NCBI GenBank assembly: GCA_965229445.1
Contig: OZ245876.1
Span: 1,054,001 to 1,118,000 of the forward strand
Reading direction: 5' to 3'
DNA: 64,000 nucleotides
From: Owenweeksia sp965229445
Lineage (GTDB): Bacteria; Bacteroidota; Bacteroidia; Flavobacteriales; Schleiferiaceae
Part shown: in pieces, positions 25,912-36,700 of the stretch
How positions within the stretch are numbered: position 1 is the stretch's first letter
Layout of the letters: every line of letters starts with the position of its first letter
The notes under the pieces: generated by a model
What the model was told of the DNA's origin: nothing
The model's database searches: none
What the model saw: only the letters and a program-made list of their open reading frames with translations
Made by a program: the position numbers and the translations under genes

Positions 25912-27818
25912 GATCCAATCTTGTAAACTAGAGCTCCCAAAGGTGGTATGCTCACATCCAGACTATAATCATATCCATGTCTGGGTTGGTCAAAAGTTTT
26001 TACCCTGCTGGGGGAGTGAAAATCACTTCCCCAGTATTGTTTTTGATCGGAATTAAATATTTGTTCGTACTCTCCCGCCTGTGGTACCCCAATCTCATAG
26101 TTTTCGCGTGGTATAGGGGTTAGATTTAACAGACAGATCAGCTTTTCTGTCCCTTTTTTAGTCTGACGAATGAAACTGATAACCGAATTTTCTGAATCCT
26201 CGTGTTCTATCCATCTAAAACCTTCTGCTTCATAGTTGGTTTCAAATAGAGAAGGCTCATCTTTATAAAGCGCATTAAGTGCTTTTATAAGATTGTAAAT
26301 GCCACGGTGCGATTGATATTCCAGTTCATGCCAACTAAGAGAATATCGAAAATCCCATTCACCACGCTGTCCGAATTCCCCTCCCATAAAAATTAATTTA
26401 GCCCCTGGGTGTAAGAACATCCAGCTAAAAAGCAATCTAAGGTTAGCGAACTGTTGCCAGTCATCACCTGGCATTTTTTCGAGGAGTGATTTTTTGCCAT
26501 ACACTACCTCATCATGGGAAAGAGGTAGCATGAAGTTCTCGGTAAAGGCATAAACCAGACTAAAGGTAATTTCGCCATGATGGTGCTTTCGGTGAACAGG
26601 GTTTCTGGCAAAGTAACGCAGCGAATCATTCATCCACCCCATCATCCATTTCATTCCAAAGCCCAATCCACCATCATGCACAGGGCGACTAACTTTGTGA
26701 AAGGATGTAGATTCTTCCGCAATGGTTTGAACGGAAGGAAAATGCCGGTACACCGCAGTATTAAATTCTTTCATGAACTCAATGGCATCCAAATTTTCAT
26801 TGCCACCAAAGTCATTTGGATCCCATTCTCCATATTCTCTGGAGTAATCCAAATACAACATTGAGGCTACTGCGTCTACACGCAAAGCATCTATATGATA
26901 TTGGTCCAACCAAAAGAGGGCGTTGCTGATGAGGTATGACCTTATTTCCGGTCGACCGTAGTTGAATATCAAGCTTTTCCAATCTGGGTGATAGCCTTTC
27001 TTTTTATCGGGATGTTCATACACACTGGAACCATCGAATAGGGCGAGCCCATGCTCATCCTCTGGAAAATGTGAAGGCACCCAGTCTAGAATTACACCAA
27101 TATCATTTTTATGCAGTTCATCAATGAGAAATTGAAAATCCTCCGGATTACCGAAGCGGCTGGTAGGGGCAAAGTATCCGGTAATTTGGTATCCCCAACT
27201 AGGATCATAGGGATGTTCCATTACCGGCATAAACTCAACGTGGGTAAAACCCAGATCTTTTATGTAGGGAACAAGATCAGCCGCGATTTCCCGATATCCT
27301 TTTGGCTGATTATCGGGGTGCCTGCGCCATGAGCCTAGATGCAATTCGTAGATGCTGATAGGAGAAGCGTGATTTTGTTTTTCACTCCTGCTGTGCATCC
27401 AGTCCTTGTCCTTCCATGAGAAGTTTTTACGATAGATTACGCTGGCCGTCTTTGGCGGATGTTCTGCCAGCCGAGCAAATGGGTCAGCCTTTTCTAAGTG
27501 TTGCTCTCTGTGATTGCTATATATCTTGTATTTATAACGCTGCCCCACTTGTGCTCCGGGTATAAATCCTTCCCAAATACCAGAAGCGTCCCATCTTACC
27601 TGCAGATTGTAATCATGTCCCTGCCAATGGTTGAAATCACCGATGACCTGTACTGCTTTTGCACCGGGAGCATACACAGCAAAATAAACTCCTTGCTCTC
27701 CCTCATGCTCTGTGGGATGAGAACCCAGGTGATCATATAAGCGGTAATGCTTACCTTGTTTTAAGAGGTAAATATCATCATCGCTCAATCTGGAATATGT
27801 CTTTACGTGGTCGGCCAT
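25908..27818 (-). CDS. glgB: 1,4-alpha-glucan branching enzyme
   Basis: Introduces alpha-1,6 branches into glycogen. Of its 636 residues, ~20-130 are a CBM48 domain (VYFAVYAPGAKAVQVIGDFN). About 155-520 is the GH13 barrel with GVILDWVPSHF, HIDALRVDAVASM (nucleophile Asp315), TIAEESTSF (acid/base Glu near 368) and LPLSHDEVVYGK. The end is a beta-sandwich. It has the length of the short GlgB type without a second N-terminal domain. ATG start; transcribed away from dnaE. Confidence 0.97.
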   Translation of the reverse strand: MADHVKTYSRLSDDDIYLLKQGKHYRLYDHLGSHPTEHEGEQGVYFAVYAPGAKAVQVIGDFNHWQGHDYNLQVRWDASGIWEGFIPGAQVGQRYKYKIYSNHREQHLEKADPFARLAEHPPKTASVIYRKNFSWKDKDWMHSRSEKQNHASPISIYELHLGSWRRHPDNQPKGYREIAADLVPYIKDLGFTHVEFMPVMEHPYDPSWGYQITGYFAPTSRFGNPEDFQFLIDELHKNDIGVILDWVPSHFPEDEHGLALFDGSSVYEHPDKKKGYHPDWKSLIFNYGRPEIRSYLISNALFWLDQYHIDALRVDAVASMLYLDYSREYGEWDPNDFGGNENLDAIEFMKEFNTAVYRHFPSVQTIAEESTSFHKVSRPVHDGGLGFGMKWMMGWMNDSLRYFARNPVHRKHHHGEITFSLVYAFTENFMLPLSHDEVVYGKKSLLEKMPGDDWQQFANLRLLFSWMFLHPGAKLIFMGGEFGQRGEWDFRYSLSWHELEYQSHRGIYNLIKALNALYKDEPSLFETNYEAEGFRWIEHEDSENSVISFIRQTKKGTEKLICLLNLTPIPRENYEIGVPQAGEYEQIFNSDQKQYWGSDFHSPSRVKTFDQPRHGYDYSLDVSIPPLGALVYKIGS

Positions 27819-27986
27819 CGTTTCTATCTATATTTCAGGGATTCTTCTGGTAGGGAATAGTCTAACTATCAAATTATTGGTGGGGCAAAGATCGATTTTT
27901 CATGCGTTATCAACAGGCCTTTCATTTCAAGAGTCTTTGGCTAACTTTAAAATCTCACAGCCCATTGGGTAAACTCTTATATATCA

Positions 27987-30900
27987 GTGTTTTTAATTTT
28001 TGATACCGAGACAACTGGTCTTCCAATTCGCGATGATGCGCCGTTAACCGATCTGGATAACTGGCCCCGGGTGGTGCAGATTGCCTGGCAACTTCATGGG
28101 TTGGATGGCGCATTGATAGAAGCGGGTGACGCGGTTGTTAAGCCAGAAGGCTTTGATATTCCCTACAATGCGTCTAAAATCCACGGTATTACCAATGAAG
28201 TAGCACATCACTACGGACAAGATTTATCCAGCTCGCTGAATAAATTTAAATCAGCACTTGAGAATGCTGAGTTTTTGGTGGGGCATAATATTCAGTTTGA
28301 TATAAACGTACTGGCCGCCGAGTATATCAGAATGGAGGGTGAGAATGCCCTGGAGAATTTTAAGTCGATCGACACCTCTCAAGAAGGCAGAAATTTTTGC
28401 CAGTTGTCAGGTGGTAAAGGTGGAGGGTTTAAGATTCCCAAATTAAGTGAACTATATGAAAAGCTCTTCTCAGAAAACTTTGCTGAAGCGCACAATGCTA
28501 TCGCAGATGTAGAGGCTACCGCGCGTGTTTTTCTCGAATGTATTCGTCTGGACATTATCAGTCCCGAAACGGCGGGCATGGATCCCCAGGCAGTAATAGC
28601 ATTTAAAACCGCCAATCCGCAGCAAATTAAACCGGTTGGACTAGAATTTGAATCTTTTAAGGTTCTAAGTGAGAAACTAAATCAGGACGAGGATGCTGCG
28701 GATGAAATTTCAGGTAACGAGCAGGTATCTGCAGACAGTAATTTTGTTCATCTACATGTACATACACAGTATTCCATATTACAGGCTACCAGTGAGGTAA
28801 GGAGTTTAATCGCCAAGGCCAAAGAAGATGGCATGGAGGCGGTGGCCATAACAGATTCGGGAAATTTATATGGTGCTTTTCAGTTTGTGCAAGCAGCACG
28901 TAGTGAGGGAATTAAACCTATAGTCGGTTGTGAGTTTTTTGTTTGTAGGGATCATATCAATAAGTCAACAAAGGACAATGGCTCTCAGATGGTTTTCCTG
29001 GCAAAGAATAAACAAGGATATCACAACCTGGCCAAGCTGTCATCACATGCCTTTGTGGATGGATTCTACTATGTGCCTCGCATTGACAAGGATCTTATCC
29101 ACCAGTATAAAGAAGGCTTAATTGCTACTACGGGGAGTATATATGGAGAGGTGGCTCACCAAATACTTAATATTGGCGAGAAGCAGGCAGAGGAGTCTTT
29201 TTTGTGGTACTTAAATGAGTTTGGAGAAGACTTTTATGTAGAGCTAGTGCGGCATGGTCTGGAAGAGGAGAAGGTGGTTAATGATACCTTAATTCGTTTT
29301 GCGCGGAAGCATGGCGTTAAATACTTTGCTTCAAATGATGTATTTTATCTCAATCAGGAGGATGCAAATGCTCATGATATCCTCTTATGTGTGAAGGAAG
29401 GAGAATATCAAAGTACGCCTAAGGGTAGAGGTAGAGGCTTTCGTTTTGGTCTTCCCAATGAAGAATACTATTTCAAGTCGACTGACCAAATGAAAGAGCT
29501 CTTCGCTGATCTTCCTGAGGCCATTTCCACTACCGAGGAGATTGCTTCAAAAATCGAGAGCTACACCCTTCAACGGGATGTCTTGCTGCCAAAATTTGAG
29601 ATCCCCGAAGAGTTTATCGATCCCAAGGATGAAGAAGATGGAGGCAAGAGGGGAGAAAACGCTTATCTGAGAAAGCTAACCTATGATGGAGCGATAAAGA
29701 GATACGGCGAACTAACCGAAGATTTAAAAGAGCGCCTTGATTTTGAATTGGCCACCATTGCCAACACGGGCTACCCGGGCTACTTCTTAATTGTTCAGGA
29801 TTTCACCTCACAGGCTCGAAAAATGGGCGTGAGTGTTGGTCCGGGACGAGGTTCTGCAGCGGGATCTGCTGTGGCCTATTGTATTGGAATCACCAATGTT
29901 GACCCCATTAAGTATGACCTTCTATTTGAGAGATTTCTTAATCCGGATAGAGTTTCTCTGCCAGATATTGATATTGATTTTGATGATGAAGGCAGGAGCA
30001 AAATAATTGATTGGGTGGTTGAAAAATATGGTCGCAATCAGGTTGCCCAAATCATCACCTATGGAACCATGGCTGCCAAGTCGGCCATCAGGGATACTGG
30101 TCGTGTATTGCAGCTTCCACTTCAAGATACAGACAGAGTGGCCAAACTGGTGCCGGATACCAAGCTCAACAAGCTCTTATCATGGTCTGATAAGGAGTTG
30201 AGCAAGAATCTAAATGGAGATGCCTACCAACTAGGTAAGCAATTACGTCAGTTGGCCAAGGCCAATACCAAAGAAGCGGAAGTTGTTAATCAGGCTCGTA
30301 TTCTTGAAGGTTCAGTGCGGAATACCGGTACGCATGCCTGCGGTGTAATTATCACTCCGGATGACATCACAAAGTTTGTTCCGGTGGCCACCGCTAAAGA
30401 TGCTGATCTGTTGGTTACACAATTCGACAATTCCGTGGTGGAATCAGCGGGAATGTTGAAGATGGATTTTCTGGGTCTAAAAACCTTAAGTATTATTAAG
30501 GATGCTATCCGTATTATCAAAGAACGGCATGGTATAGAAATAGACCCTGATGACATTCCTCTCGATGATCAAAAGACTTTTGAACTCTACCAACGAGGTG
30601 AAACCAACGGTACCTTTCAATTTGAAAGCGCCGGCATGCAGAAGCATCTAAAAGCTTTAAAGCCGGATAAATTTGAGGATCTGATTGCCATGAATGCCCT
30701 CTATCGTCCTGGCCCGTTAGAATATATACCCAATTTCATAGCGCGTAAACACGGACAGGAGGAGATAAGCTATGACCTGCCTGAAATGGAGGATAATCTT
30801 GCTGAGACCTATGGCATTACGGTGTATCAGGAGCAAGTGATGTTATTATCTCAAAAGTTGGCAGGTTTTACCAAGGGAGAAGCGGATGTACTGCGTAAGG

Positions 30901-32282
30901 CCATGGGTAAGAAGAAGCGGGATGTTTTGGACAAGATGAAGCCTCAGTTCATTGATCAGGGGAAGGAACGTGGTCATGATCCTGAGATTCTGGAGAAGAT
31001 ATGGAAAGACTGGGAAGCATTTGCGGCTTATGCCTTTAATAAATCACATAGTACCTGTTATTCGGTAGTTGCCTTTCATACAGGATATCTCAAGGCTAAT
31101 TACCCGGCTGAATTTATGGCATCCGTTCTCACTCACAACATGAACGACATAAAGAAGGTTACTTTTTTTATGGAAGAATGTCGCAGAATGGGTATTGATG
31201 TGCTTGGCCCGGATGTAAATGAGTCTCAGTTAACCTTTACGGTAAATGACAAGGGATCCATCAGGTTTGGTTTGGGTGGTATGAAAGGGGTTGGTGAATC
31301 AGCCGTCGTAGCCCTGGTGCATGAACGTAAATCAAATGGTGCTTTCAAGAACATTTTTGATTTGCTGAAACGAGCAGACCTTAGGGCGGTTAATCGCAAG
31401 ACCCTTGAGAATTTGGCCTTGGGTGGCGCTTTCGACAATTTTAAAGGGGAACACAGAGCTTTATATTTTTATCAAAATGGAGATGAAAGAAGCTTCCTGG
31501 AACAAGCAATTCGCTACGCACAGAATTACAAGGCGCAGGAGGAGTCATCACAAGTAAGTTTGTTCGGTGGTGGTCAGGCGGTTAGTTTGCCGGAGCCAGC
31601 ATTTCCTGATGTACCCGAATGGCCTCGGTTAATGCTTTTAGGTAAGGAAAAGGAGGTTAACGGAATATACATCAGCAGTCATCCTCTGGATGATTTCCGC
31701 TATGAAATGCAGTTTTTGTGTAGTCATCAATTAGCTGATTTCTCGGACCTCTCCAGAATTGGTGATTTCAACGTAGGTGGAATCATTACGGATGCAAAAC
31801 ATCTCATGACAAGGAATGGTAAACCTTTTGGAAAATTTACCCTTGAAGATTATTCCGGTAATTATGAATTTGCCTTGTTTGGGGAAGAGTATCTGAAATT
31901 TAAGGCTTTCATGAATGAGAATGTCATGATTTTAATTCGTGGCATGGTAAAGAGGTACCAACCCCGGTGGGAGGGTGCAGTTGAACGCATTGAGCCTAGC
32001 TTGAAGGAAGTAGTATTGCTTCAGGATGTTCTCGAAAAGATGTGTCAATCTATTAGTCTAAAGTTACCATTAGACGAGGTCACACAAGAACATATAGATG
32101 ATATCAATCAATTGGTTGATAGTTATAGGGGAAATAAAAGAGTGAATTTCACGATCTTTGATCCCGAGAAAGAGAAGATCAATATTCAACTACCGCTTCG
32201 CAAAAGTGGCGTGAAGGTGAATAAGGAATTATTGGATGAGGTACTCAAGCGCAACTATCTACAAATGAGTATCCATAACTGA
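27987..32282 (+). CDS. dnaE: DNA polymerase III alpha subunit fused to DnaQ-like exonuclease
   Basis: Replicative DNA polymerase of 1431 residues. The first ~190 residues form a 3'-5' exonuclease of the DnaQ/epsilon type (LIFDTETTGLP at the start, VGHNIQFDINVLAAE, HNAIADVEATARVF). After a linker comes the PHP domain from ~252 (VHLHVHTQYSILQATSEV). The polymerase palm follows with LPDIDIDFDDEGR (residues ~658-670), and then the fingers and the helix-hairpin-helix, OB and tau-binding regions. Start codon is GTG; it gives the exonuclease motif at once and no upstream alternative exists. As far as I know the covalent exonuclease is usual in Bacteroidota, so proofreading and synthesis sit in one chain here. 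Confidence 0.95.
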   Translation: MFLIFDTETTGLPIRDDAPLTDLDNWPRVVQIAWQLHGLDGALIEAGDAVVKPEGFDIPYNASKIHGITNEVAHHYGQDLSSSLNKFKSALENAEFLVGHNIQFDINVLAAEYIRMEGENALENFKSIDTSQEGRNFCQLSGGKGGGFKIPKLSELYEKLFSENFAEAHNAIADVEATARVFLECIRLDIISPETAGMDPQAVIAFKTANPQQIKPVGLEFESFKVLSEKLNQDEDAADEISGNEQVSADSNFVHLHVHTQYSILQATSEVRSLIAKAKEDGMEAVAITDSGNLYGAFQFVQAARSEGIKPIVGCEFFVCRDHINKSTKDNGSQMVFLAKNKQGYHNLAKLSSHAFVDGFYYVPRIDKDLIHQYKEGLIATTGSIYGEVAHQILNIGEKQAEESFLWYLNEFGEDFYVELVRHGLEEEKVVNDTLIRFARKHGVKYFASNDVFYLNQEDANAHDILLCVKEGEYQSTPKGRGRGFRFGLPNEEYYFKSTDQMKELFADLPEAISTTEEIASKIESYTLQRDVLLPKFEIPEEFIDPKDEEDGGKRGENAYLRKLTYDGAIKRYGELTEDLKERLDFELATIANTGYPGYFLIVQDFTSQARKMGVSVGPGRGSAAGSAVAYCIGITNVDPIKYDLLFERFLNPDRVSLPDIDIDFDDEGRSKIIDWVVEKYGRNQVAQIITYGTMAAKSAIRDTGRVLQLPLQDTDRVAKLVPDTKLNKLLSWSDKELSKNLNGDAYQLGKQLRQLAKANTKEAEVVNQARILEGSVRNTGTHACGVIITPDDITKFVPVATAKDADLLVTQFDNSVVESAGMLKMDFLGLKTLSIIKDAIRIIKERHGIEIDPDDIPLDDQKTFELYQRGETNGTFQFESAGMQKHLKALKPDKFEDLIAMNALYRPGPLEYIPNFIARKHGQEEISYDLPEMEDNLAETYGITVYQEQVMLLSQKLAGFTKGEADVLRKAMGKKKRDVLDKMKPQFIDQGKERGHDPEILEKIWKDWEAFAAYAFNKSHSTCYSVVAFHTGYLKANYPAEFMASVLTHNMNDIKKVTFFMEECRRMGIDVLGPDVNESQLTFTVNDKGSIRFGLGGMKGVGESAVVALVHERKSNGAFKNIFDLLKRADLRAVNRKTLENLALGGAFDNFKGEHRALYFYQNGDERSFLEQAIRYAQNYKAQEESSQVSLFGGGQAVSLPEPAFPDVPEWPRLMLLGKEKEVNGIYISSHPLDDFRYEMQFLCSHQLADFSDLSRIGDFNVGGIITDAKHLMTRNGKPFGKFTLEDYSGNYEFALFGEEYLKFKAFMNENVMILIRGMVKRYQPRWEGAVERIEPSLKEVVLLQDVLEKMCQSISLKLPLDEVTQEHIDDINQLVDSYRGNKRVNFTIFDPEKEKINIQLPLRKSGVKVNKELLDEVLKRNYLQMSIHN

Positions 32283-32327
32283 CCATGACAGGTCGGCATA
32301 ATGACCAAAAAGGACTGATAATTGATC

Positions 32328-32335
32328 TAACTTTG
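32328..32335 (+). promoter_or_regulatory. Possible -7 promoter box of trxA
   Basis: TAACTTTG is an exact TAnnTTTG match that gives a leader of about 31 nt. The -33 TTG is missing at 19-21 bp. Confidence 0.4.
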
Positions 32336-32371
32336 TGCAACAGAAACTAATATTAATTTAGATATATAGAT

Positions 32372-32692
32372 ATGGCAATTGAATTAACAGATGCTAATTT
32401 TGAAGAACTGGTATTAAACTCAGATAAACCAGTGTTGGTTGACTTTTGGGCGGAGTGGTGTGGTCCCTGTCGTATGGTAGGTCCAATTGTAGAAGAGTTA
32501 GCTGGCGAATATGAAGGCAGAGCGGTTATTGGAAAAGTTAATGTTGACCACAACCGTGAAGTTTCGATGAAATTTGGCATTCGTAATATTCCTACCCTTT
32601 TGGTTTTTAAAGGCGGGGAAATAGTTGATAAGCAGGTTGGCGTGGCTCCAAAAAATGTGCTCGCCAAGAAACTTGAGGATCAAATGAATTAA
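32372..32692 (+). CDS. trxA: Thioredoxin
   Basis: Cytoplasmic disulfide reductase of 106 residues, the normal size. DFWAEWCGPCRMVGP carries the WCGPC active site, KVNVDHNREVSMKFGIRNIPTLL holds the conserved cis-proline, and FKGGEIVDKQVG forms the last strands. It is a single-gene unit with its own promoter box and a strong terminator. Confidence 0.98.
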   Translation: MAIELTDANFEELVLNSDKPVLVDFWAEWCGPCRMVGPIVEELAGEYEGRAVIGKVNVDHNREVSMKFGIRNIPTLLVFKGGEIVDKQVGVAPKNVLAKKLEDQMN

Positions 32693-32715
32693 TAAGGGAC
32701 TAGCCTTAATATTAG

Positions 32716-32747
32716 CCCCACCACGCCATGGCGTGGCGGGGTTTTTT
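32716..32747 (+). terminator. Intrinsic terminator of trxA
   Basis: A GC-rich stem (32716-32727 with 32730-32741, one A-C mismatch) is followed by six T residues. Confidence 0.93.
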
Positions 32748-32798
32748 ATTTCCAGCCCGGGAATCAATTTTTAATTTTTCAATTGCGTTCTTTGTTCC

Positions 32799-33728
32799 AT
32801 GCAGAGAGACCAGATAGAGTTACAGCATTTTAGGCAGTTTGAAAGCCTTGAGTTTTTTGCTCGTCAGGTGGTTGAAGGCTTTATCACCGGTATGCATAAA
32901 AGTCCTTTTCACGGATTTTCCGTAGAGTTTTCTGAGCACCGTATCTATAATCCTGGTGAAAGCACACGAAATATTGATTGGAAGCTTTACGCCAGAACGG
33001 ATAGGCTTTATACCAAGCGATATGAGGAAGAAACGAACTTGCGCTGCAGACTAATTCTTGATGCTTCTGGCAGTATGTATTATCCCAAGGAGAGATTGCT
33101 AGATCCTGAGAATCCGAATAAACTTCTATTCTCCATTGTTTCATCACTGACCTTAATGAATTTGTTTAAGCGCCAGAGAGATGCCGTGGGATTAAGTGTT
33201 TTTGGTCAATCTGGTATTCAGACGGATGCCAAGTCTACTTATCAGCATCATAAGGCCATTAATACTGAATTTGTCAAGCTGCTTCAGGTGCCAACAGAGA
33301 AAGACCATCATCAGATGATCGAATCTTTACACCTCGCAGCCAATAAAATACACAAGCGATCACTGATTATTCTGTTTTCCGATTTGTTTGAGATGCATGA
33401 CAACAGTGAAGAATTATTTGATGCCTTACAGCATTTAAAGTACAACAAACACGAGATTATCATCTTCTGGACTACCGATAAGCAAACAGAGGTAGATTTC
33501 GATTTTTCAGACAAACCACATCGATTTATTGATCTAGAATCTGGTCAGCATATTAAGTTGAATCCTACCGAAATTAAATCAGAATATCGAAATAAGATAG
33601 CTGCTTTTCGGGATAAGCTTCGATTAAAATGCCTGCAATACAAGATTGACCTGGTGGAGGCTGATGTCAGCCGGGGATATCATCAGATTCTTCAGTCGTA
33701 CTTGCTGAAGCGCAAGCGAATGATGTAA
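32799..33728 (+). CDS. DUF58 domain protein
   Basis: A 309-residue cytoplasmic protein. FSEHRIYNPGESTRNIDWKL and RTDRLYTKRYEEETNLR are the DUF58 signature, followed by a von Willebrand A-like fold with LILDASGSMYYP (MIDAS-like DxSxS). Members usually sit beside a MoxR AAA+ ATPase and VWA genes in aerotolerance-type operons. No such neighbour is present, so this is an orphan copy. Its stop is one base from the stop of the giant convergent gene, with no terminator between. Confidence 0.9.
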   Translation: MQRDQIELQHFRQFESLEFFARQVVEGFITGMHKSPFHGFSVEFSEHRIYNPGESTRNIDWKLYARTDRLYTKRYEEETNLRCRLILDASGSMYYPKERLLDPENPNKLLFSIVSSLTLMNLFKRQRDAVGLSVFGQSGIQTDAKSTYQHHKAINTEFVKLLQVPTEKDHHQMIESLHLAANKIHKRSLIILFSDLFEMHDNSEELFDALQHLKYNKHEIIIFWTTDKQTEVDFDFSDKPHRFIDLESGQHIKLNPTEIKSEYRNKIAAFRDKLRLKCLQYKIDLVEADVSRGYHQILQSYLLKRKRMM

Positions 33729-33729
33729 T

Positions 33730-36700
33730 CTAGTTGCGAATTAGTTTAATTATTCTCACCTCCGAGTCCAGTTTGATTTCAAGGAAGTAAACACCCTTCG
33801 GTTCATCTAAGTTAATTTTGATTTCGTTTGTCTGACTGAAGGCTGACTGGTATATGCTTTTACCGAAGGTATCCTTAATCTTGATTTCTACCATGGGAGC
33901 TTTCTCAGGAAGTTGAATGCTTAGCTCACCATCGGTTGGGTTGGGATAGACCTTCAAGTTAGATAGTACCGATTCCGTTAAGGTGATTCCGCGTACCGCG
34001 ATACATTCGGAGGTATCGGTACAGCCACTCTCTTTGATGATTACAGCGTAGTCTCCATTTTTATTTGGCTTGTAACTTACTGAGGTGGCACCAGCTATTT
34101 CTTGCATAGTGATGCAATCAATCCATTGATACTGGTTTGCAGAGGTATTGGATGCATAAAGGGTAAAGTTGGCTTGTGTTACCTTGGTATCAATCTTCAT
34201 CACAGATAGATTCAGTGTGCGGATACTGTCGCAGCCGTTCATTGCTTGAAGCACATCAACATAAACACCGCTTGAACCATATCCGGCAAAGTCTTCACCA
34301 TGGCAAATATTCACATTCATCGTAGTATCAAAAGTACTCAGCAAGCTAAGATGAAGAGTGCGTACGCTATCACACCCCAAGCTAGATTGAAGGGTATCGA
34401 TGTAACTGCCACTGGAATAGTAGCCAAATAAGGTATCGCCAGAACAGATGCTTCGACTAAGTGTAGTATCTAGACTAGACTGTACTTGAAGATTTAAGGT
34501 GTGAATACTATCGCATCCTGCGGCAGTTTGGAAGGTATCTACGAAGGTTCCGCTGTACCAGTATTTTCCCAGCGTATCCCCTGAACATATATTCTGAGAG
34601 GCTTGTGTTTGTATGGGAGGGAGGTATGATAAATTTACAGATACTACACTATCACAGCCATTGATGGTAGTAAGGCTGTCAATATAGGTACCAGGGGTAT
34701 GCAAGCCATTATAATTTCCTCCACTACATATCGAAATATTATAGGTGGTATCGTATGATTCAAATACGGTTAAATTGGTGGTGTGGATGCTATCACAGCC
34801 GGTAATTATGGATTGAAGGGTGTCAATGTAATTGCCGGTTTGCCAATAACCTAGAATACTATCTCCTTCGCATAAGCTATAAGAGGAGGTGGTGGAATGA
34901 ATCTGATTTACGTTTAAATTTAACCTTCTGATACTGTCACAACCTGAAGTGGTGCTTAGTGTATCAATATAAATACCTCCACTAGAGTAACCAAATAGAC
35001 TGTCACCGGCACAAATGGAAGCCGAAATGATCGTATCGTAAACCGGATGAATACTAAGGTTGATGGAATGCATGCTGTCACAACCGTTAGCTGCTTGTAG
35101 AATCTGAGTATGAACACCTGCTGTGCTAAATCCCTTGTAAGTTTCACCAAAACAAATCCAATAATTTTCTGAGCTGATCTTGGTAGGCAATACAGTTAAA
35201 TGAAGCCTTCGGATGCTATCACATCCGTGGCTGGAGGATAAGGTGTCTATAAACACACCGCTCGCAGTGTACCCGTACATGCTGTCTCCAGTACAAATAC
35301 TCGCCGCTATTAAGGTATCGTAGCTACTACGAACATTTAAGTGTATGGTATGAATACTGTCACACCCTCCGGATGTGGAATGATTAAGAATATAACTACC
35401 TGACTGATTAAAGCCTTTATAGGAGGTGCCGCTGCATATTTGAACATATTCGGAAGTGCTTATTGCAGGAATGACGTTGAGTTGTATCCTGCTAATGCTG
35501 TCACATCCTTTTGTAGACACCAAAGTATCAATGTAAAGACCGGAACTATCATACCCTAAGTAGCTGGTACCGGTGCAGATACTCATGCTAATCAGGGTAT
35601 CATATACCTCATAGTGATTTAAAGAAATGCTATGAATACTGTCACATCCATTGGTGCCTTGTAATTGTTGAATATGAATTCCTGAAGCGAAATATCCCTT
35701 GAAAGTATCCCCTGGACAGATAGTCATGGTCTCACTGGTGGCATAGCTTGGAAGGATCGTGAGGTTAATTTTTCTGATGCTATCGCATCCAAATTTGGAA
35801 CTTAAGGTATCTATGTGTTGCCCACTGGTACTATACCCCATAAATTGATCACCAGAGCAGATAGTTGCGTTGATTAGTGTGTCGTAGGCTGGTTCAACAG
35901 CCAGGTGAATTGTATGCGTACTGTCGCATCCATATTGAGTACTGAGGTTTTGTACATAAATTCCGCTTGATTGAAAACCTTTGTATACCTCGCCAAAACA
36001 GATTTGCTTACTTTCTGATGTAGTGAATCTCGGCAATACGGTGAGGTCTATTTTAAGAATACTATCACAGCCATTAGAAGATACGAGCGTGTCTATATAA
36101 AAACCTGTACCTGTGTATCCTAACAGTTGTTGTCCGGCACACATGCTCACTGATAAAAGAGTGTCTTGAACAGGCGATACCTGAAGATTTAAAGTAAAGG
36201 AACTATCACATCCATTGCTAGCCTGTAGGTTTTGGGTGTATGTGCCCGTTGAGGTGTAACCTTTATAGGACTCACCTTCACAGATGCTGATGTTTTCTAC
36301 CATACTGTAATCAGGCAGGACATTTAAATGTAATGTTCTGACACTATCACAGCCATTTGAAGCTGTCAGTGTATCTATATAAATTCCAGTTTGGTGATAA
36401 CCTTGGTAGTTGTTTCCGCTACAGATAGTCACTTGCACCTGATTACTATAAACCGGTAAAATATTCAGTTGAATGCTATGAATACTATCGCAGTTTTCTT
36501 TTGAGAGTAGTGATTGGATGTGAGTGCCAGCAGTTCTGAATCCCTTATAATCATCACCGGCACAAATACTTACGCTTTCAGATGTGTTGTAGGAAGGAAG
36601 AACATTCAAGAGCAATGTTCGGATGCTGTCACACCCAAACACAGATGAAAGTGTATCAACGTAAGATCCACTTTGCGTATATCCAAACATCTGATCTCCG

